Origin: Nonomuraea muscovyensis
Lineage (GTDB): Bacteria; Actinomycetota; Actinomycetes; Streptosporangiales; Streptosporangiaceae
Direction: 5' to 3'
NCBI RefSeq assembly: GCF_014207745.1
Contig: NZ_JACHJB010000001.1
Coordinates: forward strand, 558,001-622,000
DNA length: 64,000 bases
The notes under the pieces are model-generated. The model saw only the letters and a list, made by a program, of their open reading frames with translations, was not told the DNA's origin and searched no databases. Position numbers and translations under genes: made by a program. The first letter of the stretch is position 1; each line of letters begins with the position of its first letter. This document shows positions 31,106-39,005 of the stretch, piece by piece.

Positions 31106-31984
31106 ATGAGGTTCGACAACGTCCTGACCGGGTTCATCGCCGAGCCGCGGGGCCGTGACGGGCTCCTGCTGGCCGCCCTGCTCGCCCGCCAGGCCGGCGG
31201 CCATCTCACGGTGGCGACCGTGCAGCCGCCCGCCTGGTCCGCCCCCGGCCCCGCCCGCGCCGAGGAGAGCGCCTGGCGCGCCTACCTGGACGAGCAGGCC
31301 GAGGCGACCCTGGCCAAGGCGCGCGAGCTGGCCGACGAACTGGCGGGCGGCGACGTCGACTATGTCGTCCACTCCCACAAGGGCAGCGGGCGCGGGCTGG
31401 TGGAGCTGGCGCGCAAGCTCGACGCCGACGTCGTCGTGATCGGCTCGGCGTCGGGCGGCGGCAAGGGGCGCATCTCGGTCGGCAGCACCGCCGACCAGCT
31501 CCTGCACGCCTCGTCGGTGCCCGTGCTGCTGGCCCCCCGCGGTTACGCCGACGCTCCGCCCGAGGCGTTCGAGCGGATCACGCTCGCCTATCGGCGCGGC
31601 CCGCGCGCCGAGGCCGCCGTCGCCTCCGCCGCGCAGGCCGCCGTCCGGCTGGACGTGCCGCTGCGGCTGATGACGCTGCTGGTCAGCAGTGGCCGCCGGG
31701 TCAAGGTCGAGGAGGACATGCTCGAACGGCTGCGCGACCTGGCCTCGGCCGACCTCGCCGCCGCCGCCGAGGGGCACCGGCGCCGCGTCCCGGTGGAGGT
31801 GGAGGTGCCGGAGGGCCGCACCGTCGCCCAGGCCCTCGCAGCGGCCTCCTGGCTGCCCGGCGAGCTGCTCGTCTGCGCGTCGAGCGGGAGCGGGCCGCTG
31901 CGGCGGGTCTTCCTCGGGGACACCTCCGTAAAGATCGTCCGCGCCGCCACCCGTCCCGTGATGATCCTCACTCGTCAGCAGTGA
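31106..31984 (+). CDS. Universal stress protein, two UspA domains
   Basis: A 292-residue cytoplasmic protein made of tandem UspA-like domains. The first (about 1-145) has an ATP-binding-type pattern, VVIGSASGGGKGRISVGSTADQLLHASSVPVLLAP. The second (about 155-292) ends SGPLRRVFLGDTSVKIVRAATRPVMIL, a looser version of the G-2x-G-9x-G(S/T) motif. The ATG lies 2 nt after the permease stop. USP domains fused to or encoded beside APC permeases are common, which suggests a role in modulating transport. It is the last gene of the arc group. Confidence 0.88.
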   Translation: MRFDNVLTGFIAEPRGRDGLLLAALLARQAGGHLTVATVQPPAWSAPGPARAEESAWRAYLDEQAEATLAKARELADELAGGDVDYVVHSHKGSGRGLVELARKLDADVVVIGSASGGGKGRISVGSTADQLLHASSVPVLLAPRGYADAPPEAFERITLAYRRGPRAEAAVASAAQAAVRLDVPLRLMTLLVSSGRRVKVEEDMLERLRDLASADLAAAAEGHRRRVPVEVEVPEGRTVAQALAAASWLPGELLVCASSGSGPLRRVFLGDTSVKIVRAATRPVMILTRQQ

Positions 31985-32108
31985 AACATCCGGCAAACTA
32001 TGACGAACTGCCGTTATTTGTGGGACATGTGGGGCTTTTGCGGCGTAGTCTCCCGGATCGGATTCGGCATCTTTTTTCCAATCAGCTTGACCTTGGGCGT
32101 CCTCCCCT

Positions 32109-32128
32109 TTACCGTCACTGTGCGTAAC
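32109..32128 (+). promoter_or_regulatory. Possible BldD autoregulatory site in the bldD leader
   Basis: The 291 nt between the usp gene and bldD contain TTAC/GTAA inverted half sites spaced by 11 nt, overlapping GTCAC-N5-GTAAC. This is similar in style to BldD operators, and BldD autoregulates in Streptomyces. The 32,000-32,110 part is unusually T-rich for this genome and may hold the promoter. I see no gene here. Confidence 0.3.
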
Positions 32129-32275
32129 CAGCACCGCGCGGCGAATTGGGGTAAACCCATGGCCACCGCCACCGATGGAGCCTCGCACGGCACCAGACCC
32201 CCGGTGGCTCGGGCATTCGCCGCAAGGGAGCACAATCTACTGAGAGCAACACATAGAGAGCCGGGGGGCCACACG

Positions 32276-32770
32276 ATGCCGTCTGAGTACGCAAAGTCGC
32301 TGGGTGCACGACTGCGCGCCATCCGCACCCAGCAGGGTCTGTCCCTGCACGGGGTCGAGGAGAAGTCGCGCGGCAGGTGGAAGGCCGTCGTCGTGGGCTC
32401 GTACGAGCGTGGCGACCGCGCGGTCACAGTGCAGAAGCTTGCCGAGCTTGCCGACTTCTACGGGGTTCCCGTCTCCGAGCTGCTGCCCGGCGGCGCCGCG
32501 CCCAGCCCGCTCGGGCCCACGCCGAAGCTTGTGATCGACCTGGAGCGGCTGGCGACGCTGCCGAAGGAGAAGGCGGGCGCCCTGGCCCGCTACGCCGCCA
32601 CGATCCAGAGCCAGCGTGGCGACTACAACGGCAAGGTGTTGTCGATCCGCCAGGAGGACCTGCGCTCCCTGGCCGTGATCTACGACAAGTCGCCGAGCGA
32701 GCTGACCGAGGAGCTCATCAGCTGGGGCGTCCTCGACGCCGAGGCCCGCCGGGCCGTCGAGTCGTTCTGA
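32276..32770 (+). CDS. bldD: Developmental regulator BldD (c-di-GMP-responsive)
   Basis: A 164-residue master repressor of sporulation genes. Residues ~8-70 form the xre-type HTH (LGARLRAIRTQQGLSLHGVEEKSRGRWKAVVVGSYERGDR). The C-terminal domain carries the tetrameric c-di-GMP-binding motif RxD-X8-RxxD exactly: R114-G115-D116 and R125-Q126-E127-D128, at the same numbering as the Streptomyces protein. Both the DNA-binding and ligand-binding parts thus look functional. The ATG at 32276 follows GGGG. It is monocistronic. Its presence implies a mycelial, sporulating host. Confidence 0.96.
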   Translation: MPSEYAKSLGARLRAIRTQQGLSLHGVEEKSRGRWKAVVVGSYERGDRAVTVQKLAELADFYGVPVSELLPGGAAPSPLGPTPKLVIDLERLATLPKEKAGALARYAATIQSQRGDYNGKVLSIRQEDLRSLAVIYDKSPSELTEELISWGVLDAEARRAVESF

Positions 32771-32914
32771 CGGACACCGTGGCTCCCAGGAGCCGACCGG
32801 GTCTCTCGAGGGGCGCGCCACCGCACGGGCGCGCCCCTCACCCATGCCCGGCCCTTCGTCGGCGCTGCGACGCGTGAGGCACGGCCGTCGAGGGCGACGA
32901 TGAGCCCGAGGCGG

Positions 32915-33010
32915 CGGCAGCGGCAGCGGCAGCGGCAGCGGCAGCGGCAGCGGCAGCGGCAGCGGCAGCGGCAGCGGCAGCGGCAGCGGCAGCGGCAGCG
33001 GCAGCGGCAG
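32915..33010. repeat. (CGGCAG)16 hexanucleotide microsatellite downstream of bldD
   Basis: Sixteen perfect, uninterrupted copies of the 6-bp unit CGGCAG (96 bp), about 145 nt after the bldD stop. It lies in a 434-nt stretch (32771-33204) without a convincing gene between the bldD end and the convergent HEPN-type gene. The frames across it give only poly-Arg/Gln or poly-Ala. Such a perfect tract is likely to vary in length between isolates. Confidence 0.95.
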
Positions 33011-33204
33011 GATGATCACACAGGTCGCCCCGCCACTCCGGTGAGGACACCCGCCCCCGAGCGACCGGAAAGCGGCAGGACGGCCCGGTCGGTGGACCCG
33101 GCGGCCCGGCCGGTGAACCCGGAGGCCCGGGCAGTGGACCCGGGGGCCGCCCGGCCGAGAACGGCGAGCCTGCCCTCGGGCGGGCCTGCGCGGTCGGGGC
33201 GAGG

Positions 33205-33651
33205 TCAGCCGGCCAGGGGGACGGTGACCGGGAGCTGGGGCTGGGTGGGGACGCCGAGGAGGCTCTCCACGGCGATGACGAACTTCTCCGCCTCGGTCAG
33301 CAGCTCGTCGGCGTCGGCGGCCGAGACGGAACGGACCATGCCGGCCTCGGCCCTGGCCCGCTTGGCGGCGCTCACGGCGAAGTAGGCGGCCCACTCCGCG
33401 AGCTGGGGCTCAACCTCGGGCAGGAGCTCCCACGCGCTGCGCAGGCGGCGCCTGCGGCCTTCCATGGGGCGTGGACGGGCGGCCAGGACCGCGGCCGCGG
33501 CGCGCAGCGCGGCCAGGTGCGCCGCCACATATCGGGATGCCGGGGTGCGAGCCGTCGTCGCCTCCGCCAGGCAGGAACGTGAATCCGTCAGGTGCGCCCG
33601 AACAGCAGGCGACAGCCCGGGACCCTGCGGGTCTCTAGACCGTGGTGCCAT
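33205..33651 (-). CDS. SAV_6107-family HEPN domain protein
   Basis: A 148-residue, all-helical protein. SPAVRAHLTDSRSCLAEATTARTPASRYVAAHLAALRAAAAVLAARPRP gives two long helices. These are followed by WELLPEVEPQLAEWAAYFAVSAAKRARAEAG, a pattern seen in the actinobacterial SAV_6107 HEPN family. The classical catalytic RxxxxH of HEPN RNases is not evident, so RNase activity should not be assumed. The ATG at 33651 has a perfect AGGAGG 6 nt upstream, which settles the start against longer readings. Its role in this family is unknown. Confidence 0.78.
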   Translation of the reverse strand: MAPRSRDPQGPGLSPAVRAHLTDSRSCLAEATTARTPASRYVAAHLAALRAAAAVLAARPRPMEGRRRRLRSAWELLPEVEPQLAEWAAYFAVSAAKRARAEAGMVRSVSAADADELLTEAEKFVIAVESLLGVPTQPQLPVTVPLAG

Positions 33652-33912
33652 GTGCACGCCTCCTTGGGGTCGTGGCGGCTCCCGGCGTCGCCGCCGGTGA
33701 AGCCAACGATCGCAGACGCCACCGACATTTCCGCCGGGCCGGCCGGACGAGAAGCTTCCCCTCTCCCCGTCCGGCCAGGAACACGCCCACTCGTCTCCGC
33801 CGACGACGAGGACGCGCCCTTCGCCCGTGGAGCCTGATCGCGGGTCTCGCTTGGGGGAAGCGTGGCCCGCGATCAGGTCCTCGACGTGAGCCGCGAGCCT
33901 CACGTCACTACG

Positions 33913-33967
33913 TCGAACATAATTTCGATCACGGTCGGTGTCAACCTGTTCCAGAACACAGGTTCGA
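33913..33967 (+). promoter_or_regulatory. Two LexA/SOS-like boxes in the gap upstream of the NUDIX gene
   Basis: The 479-nt gap 33652-34130 separates the divergent HEPN-like and NUDIX genes. It contains TCGAACATAATTTCGA at 33913-33928 (11 of 12 fixed positions of the actinobacterial SOS box TCGAAC-N4-GTTCGA) and CAGAACACAGGTTCGA at 33952-33967 (10 of 12). A CATAAT at 33918-33923, overlapping the first box, could be a -10 element. AACCTGT/ACAGGTT arms flank the second box. No other gene was found in the gap. Confidence 0.45.
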
Positions 33968-34130
33968 TCGACAGGCGCAACCCGCCCGTCCTCCTGGGGC
34001 GGCACCGACTTCGAGGACGGACGTGCGCCGCGCCGCCGACATACGGGAAGCTGGGGCAGGTCGTCGCCGCCCGGGGTGCCGCGAGCCCCGGCGCCGAGCG
34101 ACCCGTACGAGCAGCCCAGGGGAGCAGCCA

Positions 34131-34685
34131 GTGACGCAGCAGGAGCAGGGGCAGGTCATCGAGCAGGTGTCCACCGAGGTCGTGTACGAGAACGCGTACA
34201 TGCGCCTGCGGGAGGACATCATCCGCCGCCCCGACGGCTCGCCCGGCGTCTACACCTACGTCGACAAGCCGGACTTCGCGCTGGTGATCGCCGTCGAGGA
34301 AGGCGGGTTCCACCTGGTCGAGCAGTACCGCTACCCGGTCCGGGCCAGGTCGTGGGAGTTCCCGCAGGGCACCTTCCCCCAGCTCGCGACCGGCGACCCG
34401 GAGTCGCTGGCCCGCGAGGAGCTGCGCCAGGAGACCGGCATCACGGCCGGCCGGATCCGCCACCTGGGACGGCTGGACTCGGCCAAGGGCATGTCGGCGC
34501 AGGGGTTCGACGTGTTCCTGGCCTCGGATCTCACCCACGGGGAGGCCGAGCTCGAGCCGGAGGAGCAGGACCTGCGGCACCAGTGGTTCCCCCGGGCGCA
34601 GGTCGAGGCCATGATCCGAAGTGGCGGCATCACGGACGCCGCCACGCTGGCCGCCTACACGCTCCTGCTGCTCATCGGTGAGTGA
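34131..34685 (+). CDS. NUDIX hydrolase
   Basis: A 184-residue nucleoside-diphosphate-linked-X hydrolase. The Nudix box is recognisable as GTFPQLATGDPESLAREELRQETGI; the REELRQETG core that binds Mg2+ is intact, while the leading G-x5-E part is a few residues longer than the consensus. An N-terminal strand region (STEVVYENAYMRLREDIIRRPDG) and FHLVEQYRYPVRARSWEFPQG are similar to ADP-ribose pyrophosphatase-type NUDIX proteins, so ADP-ribose or a related sugar nucleotide is a likely substrate. The start is a GTG at 34131 with GGGGAG upstream. The SOS-like boxes lie about 165-220 nt before it. Confidence 0.9.
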   Translation: MTQQEQGQVIEQVSTEVVYENAYMRLREDIIRRPDGSPGVYTYVDKPDFALVIAVEEGGFHLVEQYRYPVRARSWEFPQGTFPQLATGDPESLAREELRQETGITAGRIRHLGRLDSAKGMSAQGFDVFLASDLTHGEAELEPEEQDLRHQWFPRAQVEAMIRSGGITDAATLAAYTLLLLIGE

Positions 34686-34721
34686 TCCCGGCCCGCTTCT
34701 CATCGGTGAGTGATCCCGGCC
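34671..34721. repeat. 23-bp direct duplication across the NUDIX stop codon
   Basis: The 23 bp at 34671-34693, which include the last codons and the TGA of the NUDIX gene, are repeated exactly at 34699-34721 after a 5-bp spacer. This looks like a recent local tandem duplication. The rest of the 313-nt intergenic space to the ferredoxin gene (34722-34998) has a short AT-richer patch (about 34845-34930) but no gene that I can support. Confidence 0.85.
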
Positions 34722-34998
34722 GGCGGTCCGGCCGGGAGGGGGCGCGCAGGGCGACGTCGCGGCGCCGTGCCCGCGCGCCCGAGAGGCGTGGAAAAGACGG
34801 GCGGTCGTGACGGCGGCGGGCGGTGGCCGGCCCATGCTGGCCGTAAAAATCCCCCTAAATGGCGACAGGGAGGAAAAAGCGCCCGCCTGACCATCTACGA
34901 CCCCATAAAAGCAACCCCGTAGTAAACCCGCACAACCGCGCCGGAACCGGCCGGAGAGCCGTTAGCGCCGTTGGCGCGGGCGAAACCCCCGCGGTTAC

Positions 34999-35190
34999 TC
35001 AGGACACCGACAGCGCGCCCGACGGGCAGAGGGTCACGGCGCGGCGGACGGCGTCCTCCAGCTCCGCCGGCGGCGACGGGTCGAGCAGCACCACGGTCCC
35101 GTCCTCCTCGCTCTGGTCGAACACCTTCGGCACCGTCAGCGCGCACATGCCCGCCCCGATGCACACCGTCGTATCCGCTTCGATCTTCAT
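34999..35190 (-). CDS. Small [3Fe-4S]-type ferredoxin
   Basis: A 63-residue ferredoxin with three Cys at the cluster positions (CIGAGMC at the start and LCPSGAL near the end). The fourth position of a 4Fe-4S centre is replaced by Gly/Ala, which indicates a single [3Fe-4S] cluster. Such ferredoxins reduce actinomycete P450s. It is encoded 9 nt after the P450 in the same operon, so it is the probable redox partner. The ferredoxin reductase must be elsewhere; the FAD oxidoreductase at 47,174 is one possibility in this window. Confidence 0.93.
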   Translation of the reverse strand: MKIEADTTVCIGAGMCALTVPKVFDQSEEDGTVVLLDPSPPAELEDAVRRAVTLCPSGALSVS

Positions 35191-35199
35191 GCTGACGAC

Positions 35200-36399
35200 C
35201 TACCAGGTGACAGGGAGGCGGTGCACGCCGTAGATGCTCATGTCCGTGCGCATCGGCACCTCCTCCGGTGGTACGGCCAAGCGTAGGCCCGGCAGGCGGC
35301 GCAGCAGCGCCGCGTAGCCGACCCGCATCTCGATCCTGGCGAGCTGCTGGCCGAGGCACTGGTGGATGCCGTGACCGAAGGCCAGGTGGCCGGTCGCGGG
35401 CCTGGTGACGTCGAGGCGCCCGCCGCCGGGGAAGCGCTCGGGGTCGCGGTTGGCCACAGGGAGGTGGAGGGTGACCGCCTCCCCCTTCGCGATCACGGTG
35501 CCCTCGACCTCGACGTCCTCCAGCGCGGTCCTGACGGGCCCCAGGTGGATGATCGTGAGGTGGCGCAGCAGTTCCTCGACCGCGTTGTCCATCAGCGAGG
35601 GGTCGTCGCGCAGCACGGCGAGCTGCCCGGGGTCGGTCAGCAGCGCGTACGTGCCGAGGCCGAGCATGTTGGCGGTGGTCTCGTGACCGGCCACGAGCAG
35701 TAGGAACGCGACCCCGGTGAGCTCCTCGTCGGTCAGCTCGCCGCCCGCGACGAGACCGCTGAGCAGGTCGTCGCCGGGCTCGGCGCGCTTGTGCTGGATG
35801 AGGCCGTACAGGTACGTGGAGATGCTCGTCATCGCGGCGATGACGTCCGCGCCCTCGCTGTCGAGGCCGAAGAGCACCTTGGAGTCGGCCTGGAACCGCT
35901 CGCGGTCGGCGTACGGGACGCCGAGCAGTTCGCAGATCACCAGCGACGGGATCGGCAGCGCGAACGCCTCCACCAGGTCCGCCGGCCGCTCCCCCGCCTC
36001 CATCCGGTCGAGGCAGGCTTCGGCGATCTCCTCGATCCGGGGTTCGAGCTGGTTCATCCTGCGCACGGTGAACTGGCCGGCCAGCAGCTTGCGGTAGCGG
36101 GTGTGCTCGGGCGCGTCCATCCGCAGGAAGAACCCCGGAGGCACCCGGAACTGCTGCTCCTGCATCTCCTTCAGCAGCTCCAGCCGGGCCGCGACGGGCG
36201 GGTGGGCCAGCTCCGGCCGGTTGCTGAAGCGCGGGTCGGCGAGCACGGCACGGGCGGCGGCGTAGCCGGTGACGAGCCAGCCTTGGTGGCCGTCGGCGTA
36301 GGCCATGCGGTGCAGGTGTGCTCGTTCTCCCAGCTCCGTGAACCTGTCCGGCGGGTCGAGGGGTCGCTCGCGCCGGGTGGTCAGGGTGAGGTCGGACAT
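35200..36399 (-). CDS. Cytochrome P450
   Basis: A 399-residue soluble bacterial P450. Present are the I-helix oxygen-binding LLLVAGHETTANML, the K-helix ExxR (in DNAVEELLRHLTI), and the haem-ligand loop FGHGIHQCLGQQLAR with the axial Cys at about 348. The sequence style is that of the CYP105/CYP107-like actinomycete families. The start was set to 36399 (MSDLTLTTRRERPLDPP) by GGAAGGAG 8 nt upstream. The natural substrate is unknown. A divergent TetR gene lies 97 nt away and probably controls it. Confidence 0.95.
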   Translation of the reverse strand: MSDLTLTTRRERPLDPPDRFTELGERAHLHRMAYADGHQGWLVTGYAAARAVLADPRFSNRPELAHPPVAARLELLKEMQEQQFRVPPGFFLRMDAPEHTRYRKLLAGQFTVRRMNQLEPRIEEIAEACLDRMEAGERPADLVEAFALPIPSLVICELLGVPYADRERFQADSKVLFGLDSEGADVIAAMTSISTYLYGLIQHKRAEPGDDLLSGLVAGGELTDEELTGVAFLLLVAGHETTANMLGLGTYALLTDPGQLAVLRDDPSLMDNAVEELLRHLTIIHLGPVRTALEDVEVEGTVIAKGEAVTLHLPVANRDPERFPGGGRLDVTRPATGHLAFGHGIHQCLGQQLARIEMRVGYAALLRRLPGLRLAVPPEEVPMRTDMSIYGVHRLPVTW

Positions 36400-36444
36400 G
36401 CCATGGACTCCTTCCGTTCGGTACCGTCCACAAAACCTCATCCA

Positions 36445-36472
36445 ATGCAAAACTTCAATGAATGAAAAGCAT
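36445..36472. promoter_or_regulatory. Candidate TetR operator between the P450 and tetR genes
   Basis: The 97-nt divergent gap is AT-rich compared with its surroundings. It holds a nested, imperfect palindrome: outer ATGC...GCAT arms and an inner TTCA-N5-TGAA centred near 36460. It is the obvious place for the adjacent TetR protein to bind both promoters. Pattern-based only. Confidence 0.4.
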
Positions 36473-36496
36473 AAGCCTGTGCAGTATAGTTCCGAC

Positions 36497-37108
36497 ATGG
36501 TGGGTATGCGGGAGCGCAAGAAGCAGCGCACGCGCCGGGCGCTGATCGAGGCCGCGCTCCGGCTGTTCGCCGAGAAGGGGTACGAGGAGACGACGCTCGC
36601 GGAGATCGCGGCCGAGGCCGACGTGTCGACGCGCACGTTCTTCAGCTACTTCGCCAGCAAGGAGGACGTGGTCTTCTTCGACTCCAACACGCGGATGGAG
36701 CGCCTCCTCGACCGGGTGACGACCAGGAAGTCCGACGAGCCGCTGCCCGCGCTGCTGCTGGGCATCGTCCGGGAGAGCGTGTCGCAGGCGACCGAGGACG
36801 AGGGCCTGCCCCTGCGTGACGCGCCGCTGCGCATGCACCTCATCATGAACGTCCCCGCCCTGCAGGCCCGGGCGCTGCACCTGCTGTTCGACAGCCAGCT
36901 ACGGCTGGCGCGGGCGCTGCACGACGCCTACCCCGACCAGCTCGACGCGGTCGAGGCGGCGGCGGCCGTGGGGGCGCTGACCGGCGCGGCCAAGCTCGCC
37001 GTCATGGCGTCCATCGAGCGGGGCGACCCGATGGAGCGAGCCATGGAGGCGGCCGTGCGCGCGGCCGAGGTCGCCCTGCGCGGCCTCGACCGCCTCGGCG
37101 ACACCTGA
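36497..37108 (+). CDS. TetR/AcrR-family transcriptional regulator
   Basis: A 203-residue repressor type. The N-terminal TetR HTH is clear: RRALIEAALRLFAEKGYEETTLAEIAAEADVSTRTFFSYFASKEDVVF. The C-terminal ligand-binding helical domain is of the type seen in MftR/SCO-like regulators. Alternative starts at 36497 and 36506 (MRERKKQRTR) differ by three residues. It is divergent from the P450-ferredoxin operon and is likely to be its local regulator. It converges on the membrane protein at 37152. Confidence 0.93.
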   Translation: MVGMRERKKQRTRRALIEAALRLFAEKGYEETTLAEIAAEADVSTRTFFSYFASKEDVVFFDSNTRMERLLDRVTTRKSDEPLPALLLGIVRESVSQATEDEGLPLRDAPLRMHLIMNVPALQARALHLLFDSQLRLARALHDAYPDQLDAVEAAAAVGALTGAAKLAVMASIERGDPMERAMEAAVRAAEVALRGLDRLGDT

Positions 37109-37151
37109 GCGCTCGGGCGGGCGCCCGGACGGGACAGACCGGCCGGACAGG

Positions 37152-39005
37152 TCAGTGGCCGGGGCCTGCTCCGCAGCCCCGCCCCGTCCATGACGTCCAG
37201 CCCTTCGACGGGTCGCCGTCGCCCGTGGCGGCCCAGCCCGCCGGAGGCGGACCGGCCGTGGGGGGCACGATCGCCGTGCAGGCGCCCGCCGGCGGGGCCT
37301 GGCGCGCGCCGTCGTACATCTCCAGGCGCGTCCACCAGACGCGGTGGGTGAGCGGGAGCCAGACGTTCCACTTCACCCTGGTGTCCACCGCGACCCGGCC
37401 GGGCCCCGGGGCGGGCAGCCAGTCGCGGCCGGGCGCGGGGGCCGACCTGGGAGCCAGATGCGCGACGAACGCGATGGTGACCGCGGCCAGCCCCGCCGCC
37501 GGCGGTACCACCCGCGCCCACCCCGAGGCAGGCAACCCGAGGCGCCCGGGGAGCACGGGGAGCACGGCAAGCACGGTGAGCCCCGCGAGCAGGGCCAGGG
37601 CCGTCAGTGAGGCGGCGGCCATGTCCAGCCGGTCGGGCACCCCGCTCAGGAAGATCACCTCGGGGAAGTCGAAGGCGATGAAGGCATACCGGTCGAGCCG
37701 GTCACCGGCGTACCACGCGGCCACACCCCCCGTCCCGGCGCCCAGAGCCGCCGCGGCGGCCGCCAGAGCGGGGATCGACCGCCGCCGGGCGCGGACCAGC
37801 GCGGCCACCCCGGCCAGCGTCCACGCCACGGCGACGCACGACAGGTAACGGCCGTAGGCGTAGTTGCCGACCCGGTGCTCGTCGGGCAGCGCGGCTGAGG
37901 ACGCGTACGCGATGCCCAGGGTGACGGCGAGCAGCGCCGCCGCCGTGACGCGATGCGCGAAGGACACCGCGAGCCCGCCGTCCCCCACGCGGCGGGAGGT
38001 CCGGCCCGCTCCCCGCAGGGTGACGGTCGCGGCGGCGACCAGCCCGATGCCGGCCAGCCCCCACGTGCCCACGATCAGGTACCAGAGCTGCCCGGCCGCC
38101 CCGGCCAGCGCCCATGCCTGCCCGTCAAGACCGGTCAGCCGCGAGACCAGGAGGCCGGCCAGGTCCCGCGTGCCGCCCGGGTAGAGCGCCGCGGCCAGCG
38201 CCCGGTTGAGCACCGTGCCCGCCACGGCCACGCCCGCCGCCGTGGCCAGCGCCGCCAGCCCGGCCCGGCGCGGCACCCGCCGGGCGACCAGCAGCGCGCC
38301 GACCACGATGACCGTCACGGCCAGCACGACCATGCCGCGCATGTGCACCGTCATCGCGAACCCCGCCAGCCCACCGGCGACCACCCCGGCCCACACGTCC
38401 GCACCCCCCACGATGCCGCGCCGCACGGTCCCGTGCCGCACGGTCCCGCGCCGCCGCGAGCCGCTCCGCCCGGCGCCGGCGCGTACCAGGTCGTGGATCG
38501 CCAGCAGCCACCCGAGCAGCAGCGTCGGCAGGATCGCGTCGGCCAGCGCCAGCCCGGAGAACAGCAGCAGCGCCGGCGACGCCCCCACCACGAACGCCAG
38601 GAGCAGCGCCCCGCGCCGCCCCACGGCCAGCCGCCGCAGCACCAGGTACGCCAGCGGGAACGCCGTGGCCGACACCATGGACCCCACCGCCACCGCCAGC
38701 CGGTAGACCGTGGCCGGGTCGGCGCTCACCCAGTGGATCGGCGCCAGCAGCAGCGCGTACCCGCTCTGGTAGAACGTGGACCCGGTGAAGTCCGCCCCGG
38801 GCCCGCCGGCCAGCCAGCGGGCGGCGGCGAGGTAGCCCGTCTCGTCGGGGTTGGCCACCGGCCCCGCGTGATACCTGAACAGCCACAGCCGCAGCAGCAC
38901 GTGCGCGACCCATCCTCCGGCCAGGGCCCACCACCACCGGCGGTCCGCCATGGCAGGACGGGCGGCCGGCGGCGGCCGTAAGCGGGCGACGGGCGTGGAC
39001 AGCAT
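37152..39005 (-). CDS. Polytopic membrane protein, GT-C glycosyltransferase-like
   Basis: A 617-residue protein with about 11-13 transmembrane helices. After the first helix it has FRYHAGPVANPDETGYLAAARWLAGGPG. The Asp-Glu pair in the first extracytoplasmic loop is the typical catalytic feature of GT-C (PMT/ArnT-like) enzymes that use lipid-linked sugars. The C-terminal ~90 residues lie outside the membrane and are Pro/Gly-rich. The ATG at 39005 (MLSTPVARLRPPP) was chosen because GGGGGAG lies just upstream. No polysaccharide cluster surrounds it, so the acceptor is unknown. Confidence 0.72.
   Translation of the reverse strand: MLSTPVARLRPPPAARPAMADRRWWWALAGGWVAHVLLRLWLFRYHAGPVANPDETGYLAAARWLAGGPGADFTGSTFYQSGYALLLAPIHWVSADPATVYRLAVAVGSMVSATAFPLAYLVLRRLAVGRRGALLLAFVVGASPALLLFSGLALADAILPTLLLGWLLAIHDLVRAGAGRSGSRRRGTVRHGTVRRGIVGGADVWAGVVAGGLAGFAMTVHMRGMVVLAVTVIVVGALLVARRVPRRAGLAALATAAGVAVAGTVLNRALAAALYPGGTRDLAGLLVSRLTGLDGQAWALAGAAGQLWYLIVGTWGLAGIGLVAAATVTLRGAGRTSRRVGDGGLAVSFAHRVTAAALLAVTLGIAYASSAALPDEHRVGNYAYGRYLSCVAVAWTLAGVAALVRARRRSIPALAAAAAALGAGTGGVAAWYAGDRLDRYAFIAFDFPEVIFLSGVPDRLDMAAASLTALALLAGLTVLAVLPVLPGRLGLPASGWARVVPPAAGLAAVTIAFVAHLAPRSAPAPGRDWLPAPGPGRVAVDTRVKWNVWLPLTHRVWWTRLEMYDGARQAPPAGACTAIVPPTAGPPPAGWAATGDGDPSKGWTSWTGRGCGAGPGH

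Noticed and set aside
32838..33050. Poly-Ala and Gln-Arg repeat proteins across the CGGCAG tract
   Set aside because: They are produced solely by translation of the hexanucleotide repeat; no start context or flanking domain.
32276..33651. bldD plus HEPN-like gene as a toxin-antitoxin pair
   Set aside because: The genes are convergent, bldD is a clear orthologue of the developmental regulator, and the HEPN-like protein lacks an evident RxxxxH catalytic motif.
33955..33975. tRNA T-arm-like GGTTCGATC
   Set aside because: No acceptor stem, anticodon arm or CCA context around it; better explained as part of the SOS-like box.
34999..39005. Natural-product biosynthetic gene cluster around the P450
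   Set aside because: Only a P450, ferredoxin and TetR regulator are present; there is no PKS, NRPS, terpene cyclase or tailoring set nearby.
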